Part shown: one piece after another, positions 14,766 through 21,656 of the stretch
Position numbering within the stretch: position 1 is the stretch's first letter
Layout of the letters: each line of letters starts with the position of its first letter
NCBI GenBank assembly: GCA_023424585.1
Contig: JAFADT010000222.1
Span: 1 to 21,656 of the forward strand
DNA from: Pseudomonadota bacterium
GTDB taxonomy: Bacteria > Myxococcota > Myxococcia > Myxococcales > Myxococcaceae
DNA length: 21,656 bases
Direction: 5' to 3'
Translations under genes and position numbers: made by a program
Notes under the pieces: model-generated
Seen by the model: only the letters and a program-made list of their open reading frames with translations
Database searches by the model: none
Told to the model about the DNA's origin: nothing

Positions 14766-17700
14766 ATGCCCCACCTGCGTCTGATGTGGAAGCGCTCCCG
14801 TCTGCTCTGGCCCACGCTGGTCGCGTGTGCCTCGGCCTCCGCATGGGCGGCCCCCGCGCGCATCGCCGTCCCCAACGCCGGCTTCGAGTCCGCCGCGCCC
14901 GACGGCCTGCCCCAGGGGTGGACGGCCTCCGGGCAGGGCAAGGTGTCCGCCCGCACCGACGCGAAGGCCGAGGGCAGCCGCAGCCTCGTCATCGAGAGCC
15001 CCCAGGGCGGCGCGGAGACCACCGCCGTGTCCGAGCCCGTGAAGCTCCAGGTGGGCCGCCTCTACCGGCTCTCCGCCTGGGTGCGCACCCAGGGCGTGCA
15101 GGCGGACGCGCAGGCCCGCTACCCCACGGCGCTGGGCGCGTGTCTGTCCATGCAGAGCTTCCCCTTCACCAACTGCTCGCCGCCGCAGGGCGCGGACCAG
15201 AGCGGCCGCGTGCAGGTGCTGTTCTTCGCCACCCAGTCCCATGACCGCGTGCGCGCGCACCTGGGCCACAACGGCAAGGCCACCGGCACCGCGTGGTTCG
15301 ACGACGTCAAGCTGGAGGAGGTGGACGACATCACCGCGTACATCCCCATGGAGAGCGTGCGCTGGGCCGGCAAGGGCTTCCGTTACGACGACGGCGGCTG
15401 GGTGTACGTGCACATCGAGGGCGAGCCCTACGAGCGCGGCCGCCAGTACGGCGAGCTCGTGTCGCAGGAGATCGTCCGCTACATCGAGAAGCTCGGCATC
15501 CAGAAGGACAAGGCGGACACGGCGAAGGGCTGGGCGCAGGTGCGCCTGCTCGCGGACTCGCTGTTCCTGCGCCGCTTCGACCCCGAGTACCTGGAGGAGA
15601 TGAAGGGCATCGCCGACGGCGCCAACGCGGGCGGCGCGAAGCTCAAGGGCCCGGACGGCAAGGCGCGCGACCTGGACGTGCTGGACGTCGTCGCCATCAA
15701 CTCCGCCGTGGACCTGGGCCAGTTGGACGAGGCCAACCGCGTCACCGCGTCCCCGCTCACCGGCCGCACCTTCCTCAAGGGGGAGGACGAGAACGGCAGG
15801 GCGGGGGAGGGTGACCACTGCTCGTCCTTCGTGGCCACGAAGTCCGCGACCCGGGACGGCCGCGTCGTCATGGGGCAGATCTTCATGTGGAACGGCTACA
15901 CCGGCGTCCACTGGGACGTGGTGCTGGACGTGCAGCCCACCAGGGGCCACCGCTTCGTGATGCAGACCTTCCCCGGCGGCATCCACAGCGGCTCCGACTG
16001 GATGCTCAACGACGCGGGCATCGTCATCGGCGAGACGACGGTGGGCCAGACGCCCTTCAACATCGACGGCACCCCGCAGAGCAACCGCATCCGCAAGGCC
16101 GTGCAGTACGCGAGCTCCATCGACGACGTGGAGCGCATCCTCAAGGACCGCAACAACGGCCTCTACACCAACGACTGGACGCTCGCGGACACCAAGACGG
16201 ATGAGGGCGCGTGCCTGCTGCTGGGCACCGCGAAGACGCGCCTGTGGCGCACCGGCAGCAAGGGCAAGGCCGCGGACACGCCCGGAAACCTCAAGGACTT
16301 CATCTGGGCCAACAACAACAACCGCGACCCGGAGGTCCGCAAGGAGTCCGTGCCCAACGCGAGCAACGCCCCCGTGGACCTGGCCTTCAACACCTGGAAC
16401 CGCGACATCGCCTTCCAGGAGGCCTACGCCAGGTACGGCAAGGGCGGCTTCGACGTGGACAGCGCCACGCGGATGATGGCCTCCAGCCCCATCAACCGCC
16501 CCCACGCGTGCGACGGGAAGATCACCACCTCGGAGATGACCGAGAAGCTGATGTTTCTGGCCCACTACGGCAAGACGACGCTGCGCGAGAAGATGGTGGG
16601 CGGCCGCTGGATTCCCGACCTGCCCGGCGCCACGCCGCACCTGTCCCTGGGCTATACGGCCTTCAGCCCCATCTACGTGGCCGAACAGCTGAAGGCCGCG
16701 AAGGCGAAGCAGAAGCCGGAGCCCAAGGTGGACACGCCGAAGCGCGACTTCGCCCGGGTAAAGGACGCGCTCACCTTCGACGAGAAGAGGCTCTGGTCCA
16801 ACACCGTGTTCCCCGCGACGGACGGGGACAACTGGTTCGGCAGCGGGTCGGCCGCGTACTGGCGCCAGCTCAAGGAGCTGCCGGAAGGGGAGGACCTCTC
16901 CAAGGCCTTCGACGCCCAGCGCGACGCGCTCGCGGAGCTCAACGCCCGCTACCTGTACGTCACGGCCCGCGAGGGCGACGTGGTGCCCACCGCCGCGCGC
17001 ACGGACTACGGCCGCTACGGCACGTACGCGGTGCCTCGCATCAAGGGCACGTACCTGCTGCACCAGCTGCGGCTCATCCTGGGCAACGCGAGGTTCGCCA
17101 AGGTGATGGACGCGGTGCACACGAAGTTCGCGAACAAGAAGCTGACCACCCAGGACTTCATCCGCGCCGCGTCGGAGGCCTCGGGCCAGGACGTGGGGCC
17201 GCTGGTGAAGCAGTGGGTGGCGCGCGGGGGGCTGCCCGCGCCGCGCCTCACCTCGCGCGCCCAGAAGGCCAGGGAGGGCTACGAGGTGACGCTCAAGGTG
17301 GACCAGTCCGGCGCGCCCTGGCGCTTCGCCACGCTGGTGGAGGTGCAGACGGAGAAGGGCGCCGTGCTGGAGCGCGTGGAGGTGAAGGGCGGGAGCGACA
17401 CCTTCACCGTGAAGGTCGCGGACCGGCCGGTGCGCGTGGTGTTCAACGTGGGCAACGACATCCCCGTGGCCCGCGAGCGCTACCAGACCCTGGCCAACAC
17501 GCTGGATGACTGGGACAAGCTGCTCTTCGTGTACGGCTCCGCGCGCCAGGTGGAGTCCATGCGCACGCTGGCGACGAACTACCGCGAGCAGCTGGCGGAC
17601 GCGTCCCCGGAGCGGCTGGCCCCGCTCAAGCCGGACGCGGAGGTGACGGACGCCGAGCTGGCGGACCGCGACCTGGTCGTCTTCGGCGGCCTGGAGGACA

Positions 17701-18038
17701 ACGGGCTGCTGGCGCGCCTCCAGGCGGAGAAGAAGCTGCCGGTGGAGCTGGGCCGGCGCTTCTTCCGCTGGCAGGGCAGGACGTATGGCCGCTCGGATGA
17801 CGGCCTGGCGCTGGCGCTGCCCAACCCCTGGAACCCGAAGCGGACGCTGTACCTCTTCGTCGCCAACAGCGGCCTGGAGCTGTGGCACATGACGCGCTCG
17901 TTCCAGCGCGGCCTCCAGAGCTGGGCCCTGTTCCGCGCCGGCGAGGTGAGCGCCAAGGGCTTCCACGCCACCGAGCACCTCACCCAGGAGCTGTCCGTGG
18001 ACCTGCCCGCCCCCAAACTGGGCATGGTCACCCCCTGA
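14766..18038 (+). CDS. Exported multidomain protein: jelly-roll + C45-type Ntn-hydrolase + M1-peptidase-like C-terminal region
   Basis: The 1090-aa product starts with a Sec signal peptide: basic MPHLRLMWKRSR, a hydrophobic core, and AWA-AP near residue 30. Residues about 35-190 resemble a carbohydrate-binding-type jelly roll (NAGFESAAPDGLPQGW to TAWFDDVKLEEV). About 200-640 is a C45/phospholipase-B-like Ntn-hydrolase: GEPYERGRQYG near 220 and GDHCSSFVATKSATRDGRVV with likely autocleavage nucleophile Cys352. About 755-830 (KGTYLLHQLRLILG to KQWVARGGLPAPRL) looks like the C-terminal helices of M1 aminopeptidases, but no HExxH zinc motif occurs. About 905-1065 is an alpha/beta-like domain (LVVFGGLEDNGLLARL, LPNPWNPKRTLYLFVAN). 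Substrate is unknown; an amide or ester bond in lipids, peptides or acyl-amino compounds outside the cytoplasm is plausible. The ATG at 14784 is an alternative start. Confidence 0.75.
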   Translation: MPHLRLMWKRSRLLWPTLVACASASAWAAPARIAVPNAGFESAAPDGLPQGWTASGQGKVSARTDAKAEGSRSLVIESPQGGAETTAVSEPVKLQVGRLYRLSAWVRTQGVQADAQARYPTALGACLSMQSFPFTNCSPPQGADQSGRVQVLFFATQSHDRVRAHLGHNGKATGTAWFDDVKLEEVDDITAYIPMESVRWAGKGFRYDDGGWVYVHIEGEPYERGRQYGELVSQEIVRYIEKLGIQKDKADTAKGWAQVRLLADSLFLRRFDPEYLEEMKGIADGANAGGAKLKGPDGKARDLDVLDVVAINSAVDLGQLDEANRVTASPLTGRTFLKGEDENGRAGEGDHCSSFVATKSATRDGRVVMGQIFMWNGYTGVHWDVVLDVQPTRGHRFVMQTFPGGIHSGSDWMLNDAGIVIGETTVGQTPFNIDGTPQSNRIRKAVQYASSIDDVERILKDRNNGLYTNDWTLADTKTDEGACLLLGTAKTRLWRTGSKGKAADTPGNLKDFIWANNNNRDPEVRKESVPNASNAPVDLAFNTWNRDIAFQEAYARYGKGGFDVDSATRMMASSPINRPHACDGKITTSEMTEKLMFLAHYGKTTLREKMVGGRWIPDLPGATPHLSLGYTAFSPIYVAEQLKAAKAKQKPEPKVDTPKRDFARVKDALTFDEKRLWSNTVFPATDGDNWFGSGSAAYWRQLKELPEGEDLSKAFDAQRDALAELNARYLYVTAREGDVVPTAARTDYGRYGTYAVPRIKGTYLLHQLRLILGNARFAKVMDAVHTKFANKKLTTQDFIRAASEASGQDVGPLVKQWVARGGLPAPRLTSRAQKAREGYEVTLKVDQSGAPWRFATLVEVQTEKGAVLERVEVKGGSDTFTVKVADRPVRVVFNVGNDIPVARERYQTLANTLDDWDKLLFVYGSARQVESMRTLATNYREQLADASPERLAPLKPDAEVTDAELADRDLVVFGGLEDNGLLARLQAEKKLPVELGRRFFRWQGRTYGRSDDGLALALPNPWNPKRTLYLFVANSGLELWHMTRSFQRGLQSWALFRAGEVSAKGFHATEHLTQELSVDLPAPKLGMVTP

Positions 18039-18051
18039 CGGGCGGGGGCGG

Positions 18052-18078
18052 GGCGGCTCCCACGCGCGGGGAGCCGCC
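18052..18078. terminator. Bidirectional hairpin terminator between convergent genes
   Basis: GGCGGCTCCC (18052-18061) pairs perfectly with GGGAGCCGCC (18069-18078) around a 7-nt loop. The hairpin fills the 47-bp gap between the hydrolase stop at 18038 and the stop of the minus-strand gene at 18086. It lacks a U-tract on either strand, which is common in such GC-rich genomes. Confidence 0.65.
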
Positions 18079-18085
18079 AGCGCTC

Positions 18086-18883
18086 CTAGTCCTTCTTCTC
18101 CAGGACCGTGGTGGTGACCGGGTCCCCGCCGAACGCGTCCTTCCACGACTTGTGGAAGGTGTCATCGGCGGCGGGGTTGGTGCTGTACTTCTTGAAGTCA
18201 GGCGTGTGCTGCCGCTTCTCCGCCTTGGCGCTGCCGTCGGACCACACGTGCATGGTGAGGCGGTCATTGCCGTCCGAGCCCCAGACCCCCTCCGCGTGGT
18301 GGCGGGCCCCGCTGTCCACCTCCTTCTCCCGCACGATGACGAAGGCCTCGCCCTTGCCCGGCGCGGCGTTGTCATCGACGGCCCCCGCTGCCTGCCCGCG
18401 GGCCTTCTTCACGGCGGCGATGTTGTCCCGGGCCGAGCCTCCAAAGGCATCCCCCGTGACCTTCTCCCGGCTGTAGTCCTCCTCGAAGGGCTTGAGCTGC
18501 TTCTGGTGCATGACCTCCTCGGCGGTGTTCAGGCAGTCCCGCGTGGTGCTCCCGGGCTTCGCCCGGTACTCCTCGAAGGTGTCGCCGCCGTCCTGGTAGC
18601 GCTTGCCCGTCCTCTCCGCGAAGGCCGCGGGCGGCGGCGTCGAGGCCCGCTCCGTCCCCTTCGCCTCGCGGACGAGGACCTTCATGGGGGCGTCATCGCT
18701 GAGCTGGTACTTGCCGCTCTCCGTGCGCTTGAAGCCCTGGGGAGGTGGCTCCGCGAGGGCCGTCTGTCTGGAGGACCGCGTGCGCTGCCCTTCGAGAGGG
18801 TTGTGGCGCTGAGTGGAGGTGGTGGACGGCGTCCGGATGGGACCGCCGCCTGCGTTGGGCCGGCTGGAAACGCCTCGGGGCAT
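18086..18883 (-). CDS. Unrecognised protein, possible papain-like Cys-His enzyme or secreted cargo
   Basis: I do not recognise this 265-aa protein by family. It lacks a signal peptide and membrane segments. Residues 1-60 are Pro/Gly/Ser/Thr/Arg-rich and probably disordered. The compact part begins near 85. It has one cysteine, Cys117, at the start of a predicted helix (TRDCLNTAEEVMHQ). Later comes an Ala/Phe-Val-Ile strand, then RHHAEGVWGSDGNDRLTMHV with His195/His196, and an ending with DTFHKSWKDAFGGDP. A helix-capping Cys followed by His-Ala and a DGxD turn is the layout of papain-like (NlpC/P60-type) enzymes, so Cys117/His196 is a candidate dyad (inference). The disordered N-terminus without a Sec signal fits a contractile-injection cargo or non-classical export. 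AGGAG precedes the start at 5 nt. It is divergent from tetR. Confidence 0.7.
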   Translation of the reverse strand: MPRGVSSRPNAGGGPIRTPSTTSTQRHNPLEGQRTRSSRQTALAEPPPQGFKRTESGKYQLSDDAPMKVLVREAKGTERASTPPPAAFAERTGKRYQDGGDTFEEYRAKPGSTTRDCLNTAEEVMHQKQLKPFEEDYSREKVTGDAFGGSARDNIAAVKKARGQAAGAVDDNAAPGKGEAFVIVREKEVDSGARHHAEGVWGSDGNDRLTMHVWSDGSAKAEKRQHTPDFKKYSTNPAADDTFHKSWKDAFGGDPVTTTVLEKKD

Positions 18884-19106
18884 GGGCACTCCTGAGAGGA
18901 ATTGACGGGACGCAATCCTAGAGGCCTTGCCTTCGCAGGCCGTCCTGCCCTGCAAGGCATTGCATGCTTCCGGACGTCCGCCGGGAGGGCGCCCGTGGGC
19001 CCCCCGTGTGGAGACCAGCCTTACTGCCCTTCGTTCGCCCGCTTCCCGCTTCAGACCCCGGTCCATTTGACTCCTGTGGGGAGACGGTTAAATCTCCCTT
19101 CAGGAA
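18884..19106. other. Divergent intergenic region between the unrecognised gene and tetR
   Basis: These 223 bp contain the candidate tetR promoter at 19067-19094. Around 18924-18964 there are GCCTTGC/GCAAGGC arms and a TGCAA-GGCA-TTGCA palindrome (18951-18964). No convincing promoter for the minus-strand gene is visible; TAGGAT about 30 bp before its start is a weak -10 candidate on the minus strand. Confidence 0.4.
19067..19094 (+). promoter_or_regulatory. Candidate housekeeping promoter of the tetR-efflux operon
   Basis: TTGACT (19067-19072) is followed after 16 nt by TAAATC (19089-19094), a usable -35/-10 pair in a locally AT-rich patch. Transcription would begin near 19101, only a few nucleotides before the tetR ATG at 19107. 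The mRNA would then have almost no leader, and the AGGA at 19102 would be too close to act as a normal ribosome-binding site. Confidence 0.4.
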
Positions 19107-19727
19107 ATGAATCGGGATTCAAAATCTGAGGCGCCCGTCAAACGGCTGCGCTCGCGCCTGAAGGAAGCCACCGCTGACGCCATCCTGTCGGCGGCCGCGG
19201 AGGTGTTCGCCCGCGACGGCCTGCACGCGGCGAAGATGGAGTCCATCGCCGAGCAGGCAGGCGTGTCGGTGGGGACGCTCTACAACCACTTCACCGACCG
19301 CGCGGCCCTGCTGGACGCGCTGCGCGCGAAGCGCCGGCAGGTGATGCTGGACCGGCTGGACGCGGCCCTCGCCCCCGTCGCGGAGCGGCCCGCGCGTGAG
19401 CAGCTCCGCGCCTTCGTGACGGCGCTGTTCGCCCATATCGCCGAGCGCGACGCGTTCGTGCGCGTGCTGGTGCAACTGCCGGAGGACCCCGCGCGCAAGA
19501 GCCGCATCCTGGCGGAGCTGGGCCGGCGCGTGACGGTCATCGTCGACCGGGGCATCCAGGCCGGGGAGCTCCGCGCGGAGGGGCGCGTGCTCTATCCGAC
19601 CCTCCTGATGGGAATGGTGCGCGGCGCGCTGGACCGCCTGCGCGAGGACGCCGCCGCGAACCCTCCGGCGACCGCCTGGGCGGAGGAGATCCTCCGCATC
19701 TTCTTGAAGGGCATCGAGGTCCACTGA
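19107..19727 (+). CDS. TetR/AcrR-family transcriptional repressor
   Basis: The 206-aa protein has a TetR-type N-terminal HTH (about 22-66). This includes ILSAAAEVFARDGLHAAKMESIAEQAGVSVGTLYNHF, the conserved family stretch where the recognition helix ends in TLYNHF. The C-terminal half is all-helical and variable, as expected for the ligand-binding and dimerisation domain, so the ligand is not predictable. It is followed after a single nucleotide by a DHA2-family efflux pump gene and then an adaptor gene, and most likely represses this operon in response to a pump substrate. The candidate promoter and palindrome at its start fit autoregulation. Coding runs to TGA at 19725-19727. Confidence 0.93.
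   Translation: MNRDSKSEAPVKRLRSRLKEATADAILSAAAEVFARDGLHAAKMESIAEQAGVSVGTLYNHFTDRAALLDALRAKRRQVMLDRLDAALAPVAERPAREQLRAFVTALFAHIAERDAFVRVLVQLPEDPARKSRILAELGRRVTVIVDRGIQAGELRAEGRVLYPTLLMGMVRGALDRLREDAAANPPATAWAEEILRIFLKGIEVH
19108..19121. promoter_or_regulatory. Perfect palindrome over the tetR start, candidate autoregulatory operator
   Basis: TGAATC-GG-GATTCA is a perfect 6-2-6 inverted repeat that begins inside the ATG of tetR, just downstream of the predicted transcription start. TetR-family repressors usually bind such dyads near their own promoter. The arms are short and part of the sequence is coding, so chance cannot be excluded. Confidence 0.4.
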
Positions 19728-19728
19728 C

Positions 19729-21360
19729 ATGGCGACAGCGGTCGCAACACCGGAGGTCCTGGCGCCAGCGGCGCCCAGGGCCCCCGTCAACAAATGGCTC
19801 GTCACGCTCTCCGTGACGTTCGGCACGCTGATGGGCGCCATCGACTCGTCCATCGTGAACGTGGCGCTGCCGCAGATCCGCGGCGCGGTCGGCGCCACGG
19901 TGCAGGAGATCACCTGGGCCACCACCGGCTTCGTCATCGCCACGGTGATGGTGATGCCGCTCACGGGCTTCCTGGGCCGCATGTTCGGCCAGAAGCGCGT
20001 GTACCTGGCGTGCCTGGTGCTCTTCGTCGCGGGCTCGTTCCTGTGCGGGCTCGCGTGGAACCTGCCCACGCTGGTGCTCTTCCGCTTCCTCCAGGGCCTG
20101 GGCGCCGGCGCGCTCCAACCCACCGAGCAGGCCATCCTCCGCCAGACGTTCCCCCCGAAGGAGCAGGGCACCGCGATGGCCATCTTCGGCATGGCCGTGA
20201 TGGTGGGCCCGGCCATTGGCCCCACGCTGGGCGGCTACATCGTGGACAACTGGCACTGGTCCTGGATCTTCTTCATCAACGTGCCGGTGGGCATCCTGGG
20301 CTTCTTCATGGTGGCCCGCTTCGTCCAGGAGGACGAGCAGCTGCGCGCCACCGCGCGCCAGGAGGCCGAGAAGCAGCGCAAGCACATGGACTGGGCCGGC
20401 ATCACGCTGCTCTGCATGGGCCTGGCCACGCTCCAGTACTTCCTGGAGGAGGGACAGGCGGATGACTGGTTCGAGTCCCCCGTCATCGTCATCTGCGCGC
20501 TCATCTCCGCCACGTGCCTCATCGCCTTCATCATCCGCGAGCTGACCGCGGAGGCGCCCGCGGTGAACCTGCGGCTGTTCAAGGACCCGGTGTTCGCGTC
20601 CGGCACGCTGCTGGGCGCGCTGGTGTTCGCGGTGCTCATGGCCAGCATGTTCCTGCTGCCGGTGTTCATGCAGGAGCTGCTGGGCTTCACCGCGACGCAG
20701 TCCGGCTTCTCGCTGATGCCGCGCACGCTGGTGATGATGTTGATGATGCCCATCGTGGGGCGGCTGTACGGCAAGGTGCCGGCGCGCGTCCTGGTGGGGG
20801 CGGGCATCGTGTTCGCGGGCTTCGGCGCGTATGAGATGAGCCACTTCTCGCTCGCGACGGGCTCCAACAACATCATCGCGGCCATCGCGCTGCAGGGCGT
20901 GGGCTTCAGCCTGATGTTCGTGCCCCTCAGCGCCACGGCGCTCGGCAGCATCCCGCGCGAGCGCATGGCGGACGCGACGGGCCTCAACTCCCTGCTGCGT
21001 CAGATTGGCGGGTCCGTGGGCCTGGCCATCTTCACCACGCTCCTGTCGCGCTACACCGTGCTGTCCAAGGCCTCCATCGCGGCGCACCTGAACCCGGAGC
21101 GGTGGGAGGTGGCCAGCCGCATGGCCGCCACCCAGAAGGGGCTCATGCAGCACGGCCTGGACGCCGCGAGCGCCAGCATGGCCAGCCTCCAGATGATGGT
21201 GGGCAACGTGTCGCGGCAGGCCATGGTGCTCGCGTTCGACAAGCTCTTCGTATTGGCGGCGCTGATGTTCGTGGTGGTGCTGCCGCTCATCTACTTCCTC
21301 AAGGACCCCACGAGCGTCGGGGGCTCCCACGAGAAACCGCACATCGACGTGGAGATTTAA
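19729..21360 (+). CDS. DHA2-family (EmrB/QacA-type) multidrug efflux transporter
   Basis: This 543-aa inner-membrane major facilitator protein probably exports toxic compounds with the proton gradient. TM1 carries GAIDSSIVNVALPQI, the DHA2 form of motif D1. The loop between TM2 and TM3 has GFLGRMFGQKRVYL (motif A-like). TM5 holds the antiporter motif GMAVMVGPAIGPTLGGYI. Length and the number of hydrophobic segments agree with 14 transmembrane helices. The soluble N-terminus is rich in Ala and Pro. GAGG at 19716-19719, inside the end of tetR, serves as ribosome-binding site at 9 nt. It is followed 3 nt later by the adaptor gene, and the two should form a tripartite system with an unlinked outer-membrane channel. 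The substrate cannot be read from the sequence. Confidence 0.94.
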   Translation: MATAVATPEVLAPAAPRAPVNKWLVTLSVTFGTLMGAIDSSIVNVALPQIRGAVGATVQEITWATTGFVIATVMVMPLTGFLGRMFGQKRVYLACLVLFVAGSFLCGLAWNLPTLVLFRFLQGLGAGALQPTEQAILRQTFPPKEQGTAMAIFGMAVMVGPAIGPTLGGYIVDNWHWSWIFFINVPVGILGFFMVARFVQEDEQLRATARQEAEKQRKHMDWAGITLLCMGLATLQYFLEEGQADDWFESPVIVICALISATCLIAFIIRELTAEAPAVNLRLFKDPVFASGTLLGALVFAVLMASMFLLPVFMQELLGFTATQSGFSLMPRTLVMMLMMPIVGRLYGKVPARVLVGAGIVFAGFGAYEMSHFSLATGSNNIIAAIALQGVGFSLMFVPLSATALGSIPRERMADATGLNSLLRQIGGSVGLAIFTTLLSRYTVLSKASIAAHLNPERWEVASRMAATQKGLMQHGLDAASASMASLQMMVGNVSRQAMVLAFDKLFVLAALMFVVVLPLIYFLKDPTSVGGSHEKPHIDVEI

Positions 21361-21363
21361 GAC

Positions 21364-21656
21364 ATGGCAACGACAACGACGGCTCCCCAACTGGTCCCCG
21401 AAGCGGCGCCCGCGCCCGCCGCCGCGGCACAGGCGAAGCGCGGCAAGCGGGGCTTCCTCATCCTCGGGGGTGTCGTGGCCGCCCTCGTGCTGGGCATCGG
21501 CGGCTTCAAGGTCCTCACGGCCGGGCAGGAGTCCACCGACGACGCGCAGGTGGAGGCGGACGTGGTGCCCCTGGCCGCGCGCGTGTCCGGCCCCGTGGTG
21601 AAGGTGGCGGTGGTGGACAACGCCACCGTGCACGCGGGCGACGTGCTGCTCCAGAT
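21364..21656 (+). CDS. HlyD/EmrA-family membrane fusion protein, N-terminal part (cut by window end)
   Basis: The visible 97 residues start with an Ala/Pro/Thr-rich cytoplasmic tail and a basic KRGKRG. One transmembrane helix follows (about 31-50, FLILGGVVAALVLGIGGF). Then comes the family signature STDDAQVEADVVPLAARVSGPV leading into the biotinyl-lipoyl-like half-motif (VKVAVVDNATVHAGDVLLQ). EmrA-type proteins link the inner-membrane pump to an outer-membrane channel. The 3-nt gap from the pump gene indicates co-transcription with it. The coiled-coil and barrel domains lie beyond the window. Confidence 0.92.
   Translation, partial: MATTTTAPQLVPEAAPAPAAAAQAKRGKRGFLILGGVVAALVLGIGGFKVLTAGQESTDDAQVEADVVPLAARVSGPVVKVAVVDNATVHAGDVLLQ

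Noticed and set aside
14640..18146. A 1168-codon open frame antisense to the exported hydrolase gene
   Set aside because: It is the GC-skew shadow of the real plus-strand gene: the composition is His/Arg/Gly/Ala/Val-rich low complexity with no recognisable domain. The sense frame has a signal peptide and family motifs.
18951..18964. TGCAA-GGCA-TTGCA palindrome upstream of the unrecognised gene
   Set aside because: The arms are only 5 bp with a GC-rich spacer, there is no promoter element nearby, and no regulator can be assigned.

Overview
The window looks like a chromosomal segment of a high-GC delta-proteobacterium (Myxococcota), most likely a Myxococcus/Corallococcus-type myxobacterium. 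This is judged from overall GC, codon use and the gene repertoire, not from a database match. All intergenic gaps are under 300 bp. I see no rRNA, tRNA, insertion sequence, phage gene or CRISPR array.

Region 1 (1-11565, minus strand) is a tightly packed ten-gene array. In transcription order it reads mmsA, two tandem acyl-CoA dehydrogenases, enoyl-CoA hydratase, 3-hydroxyisobutyryl-CoA hydrolase, mmsB, metE, rsgA, prpB, prpC (cut by the window edge). The first six encode the distal valine pathway, from isobutyryl-CoA to propionyl-CoA. PrpC and PrpB belong to the methylcitrate cycle that consumes propionyl-CoA. MetE (B12-independent methionine synthase) and RsgA (ribosome-assembly GTPase) sit between the two pathway halves. 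Gaps are 31 bp or less and several junctions overlap by ATGA. At 11802-13223 a divergent regulator with the ScfR/RamB/PrpR architecture is the obvious candidate controller. The shared gap holds a perfect 13-bp palindrome and three TGCRAAT half-sites.

Region 2 (13224-14523) holds ada, a DNA-methylation repair protein and regulator, convergent with the regulator gene.

Region 3 (14766-18883) holds a large exported multidomain hydrolase: a jelly-roll-like domain, a C45/phospholipase-B-like Ntn-hydrolase, a peptidase-M1-like C-terminal region without a zinc site, and a further terminal domain. It converges on an unrecognised 265-aa protein with a single cysteine and a His-Asp-Gly patch that suggests a papain-like fold.

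Region 4 (19107-21656) is a tetR / DHA2-family efflux pump / HlyD-EmrA-family adaptor operon; the adaptor gene is cut by the window end.

The most interesting signals are four. (i) The two tandem acyl-CoA dehydrogenases place the putative catalytic glutamate at opposite alternative positions (residues 240 and 362), while a 163-bp stretch between those sites is almost identical, which suggests gene conversion. (ii) The array looks like a cobalamin-independent propionyl-CoA and methionine gene set with recognisable operator candidates. (iii) The exported Ntn-hydrolase/M1-like fusion. (iv) The possible papain-like protein.
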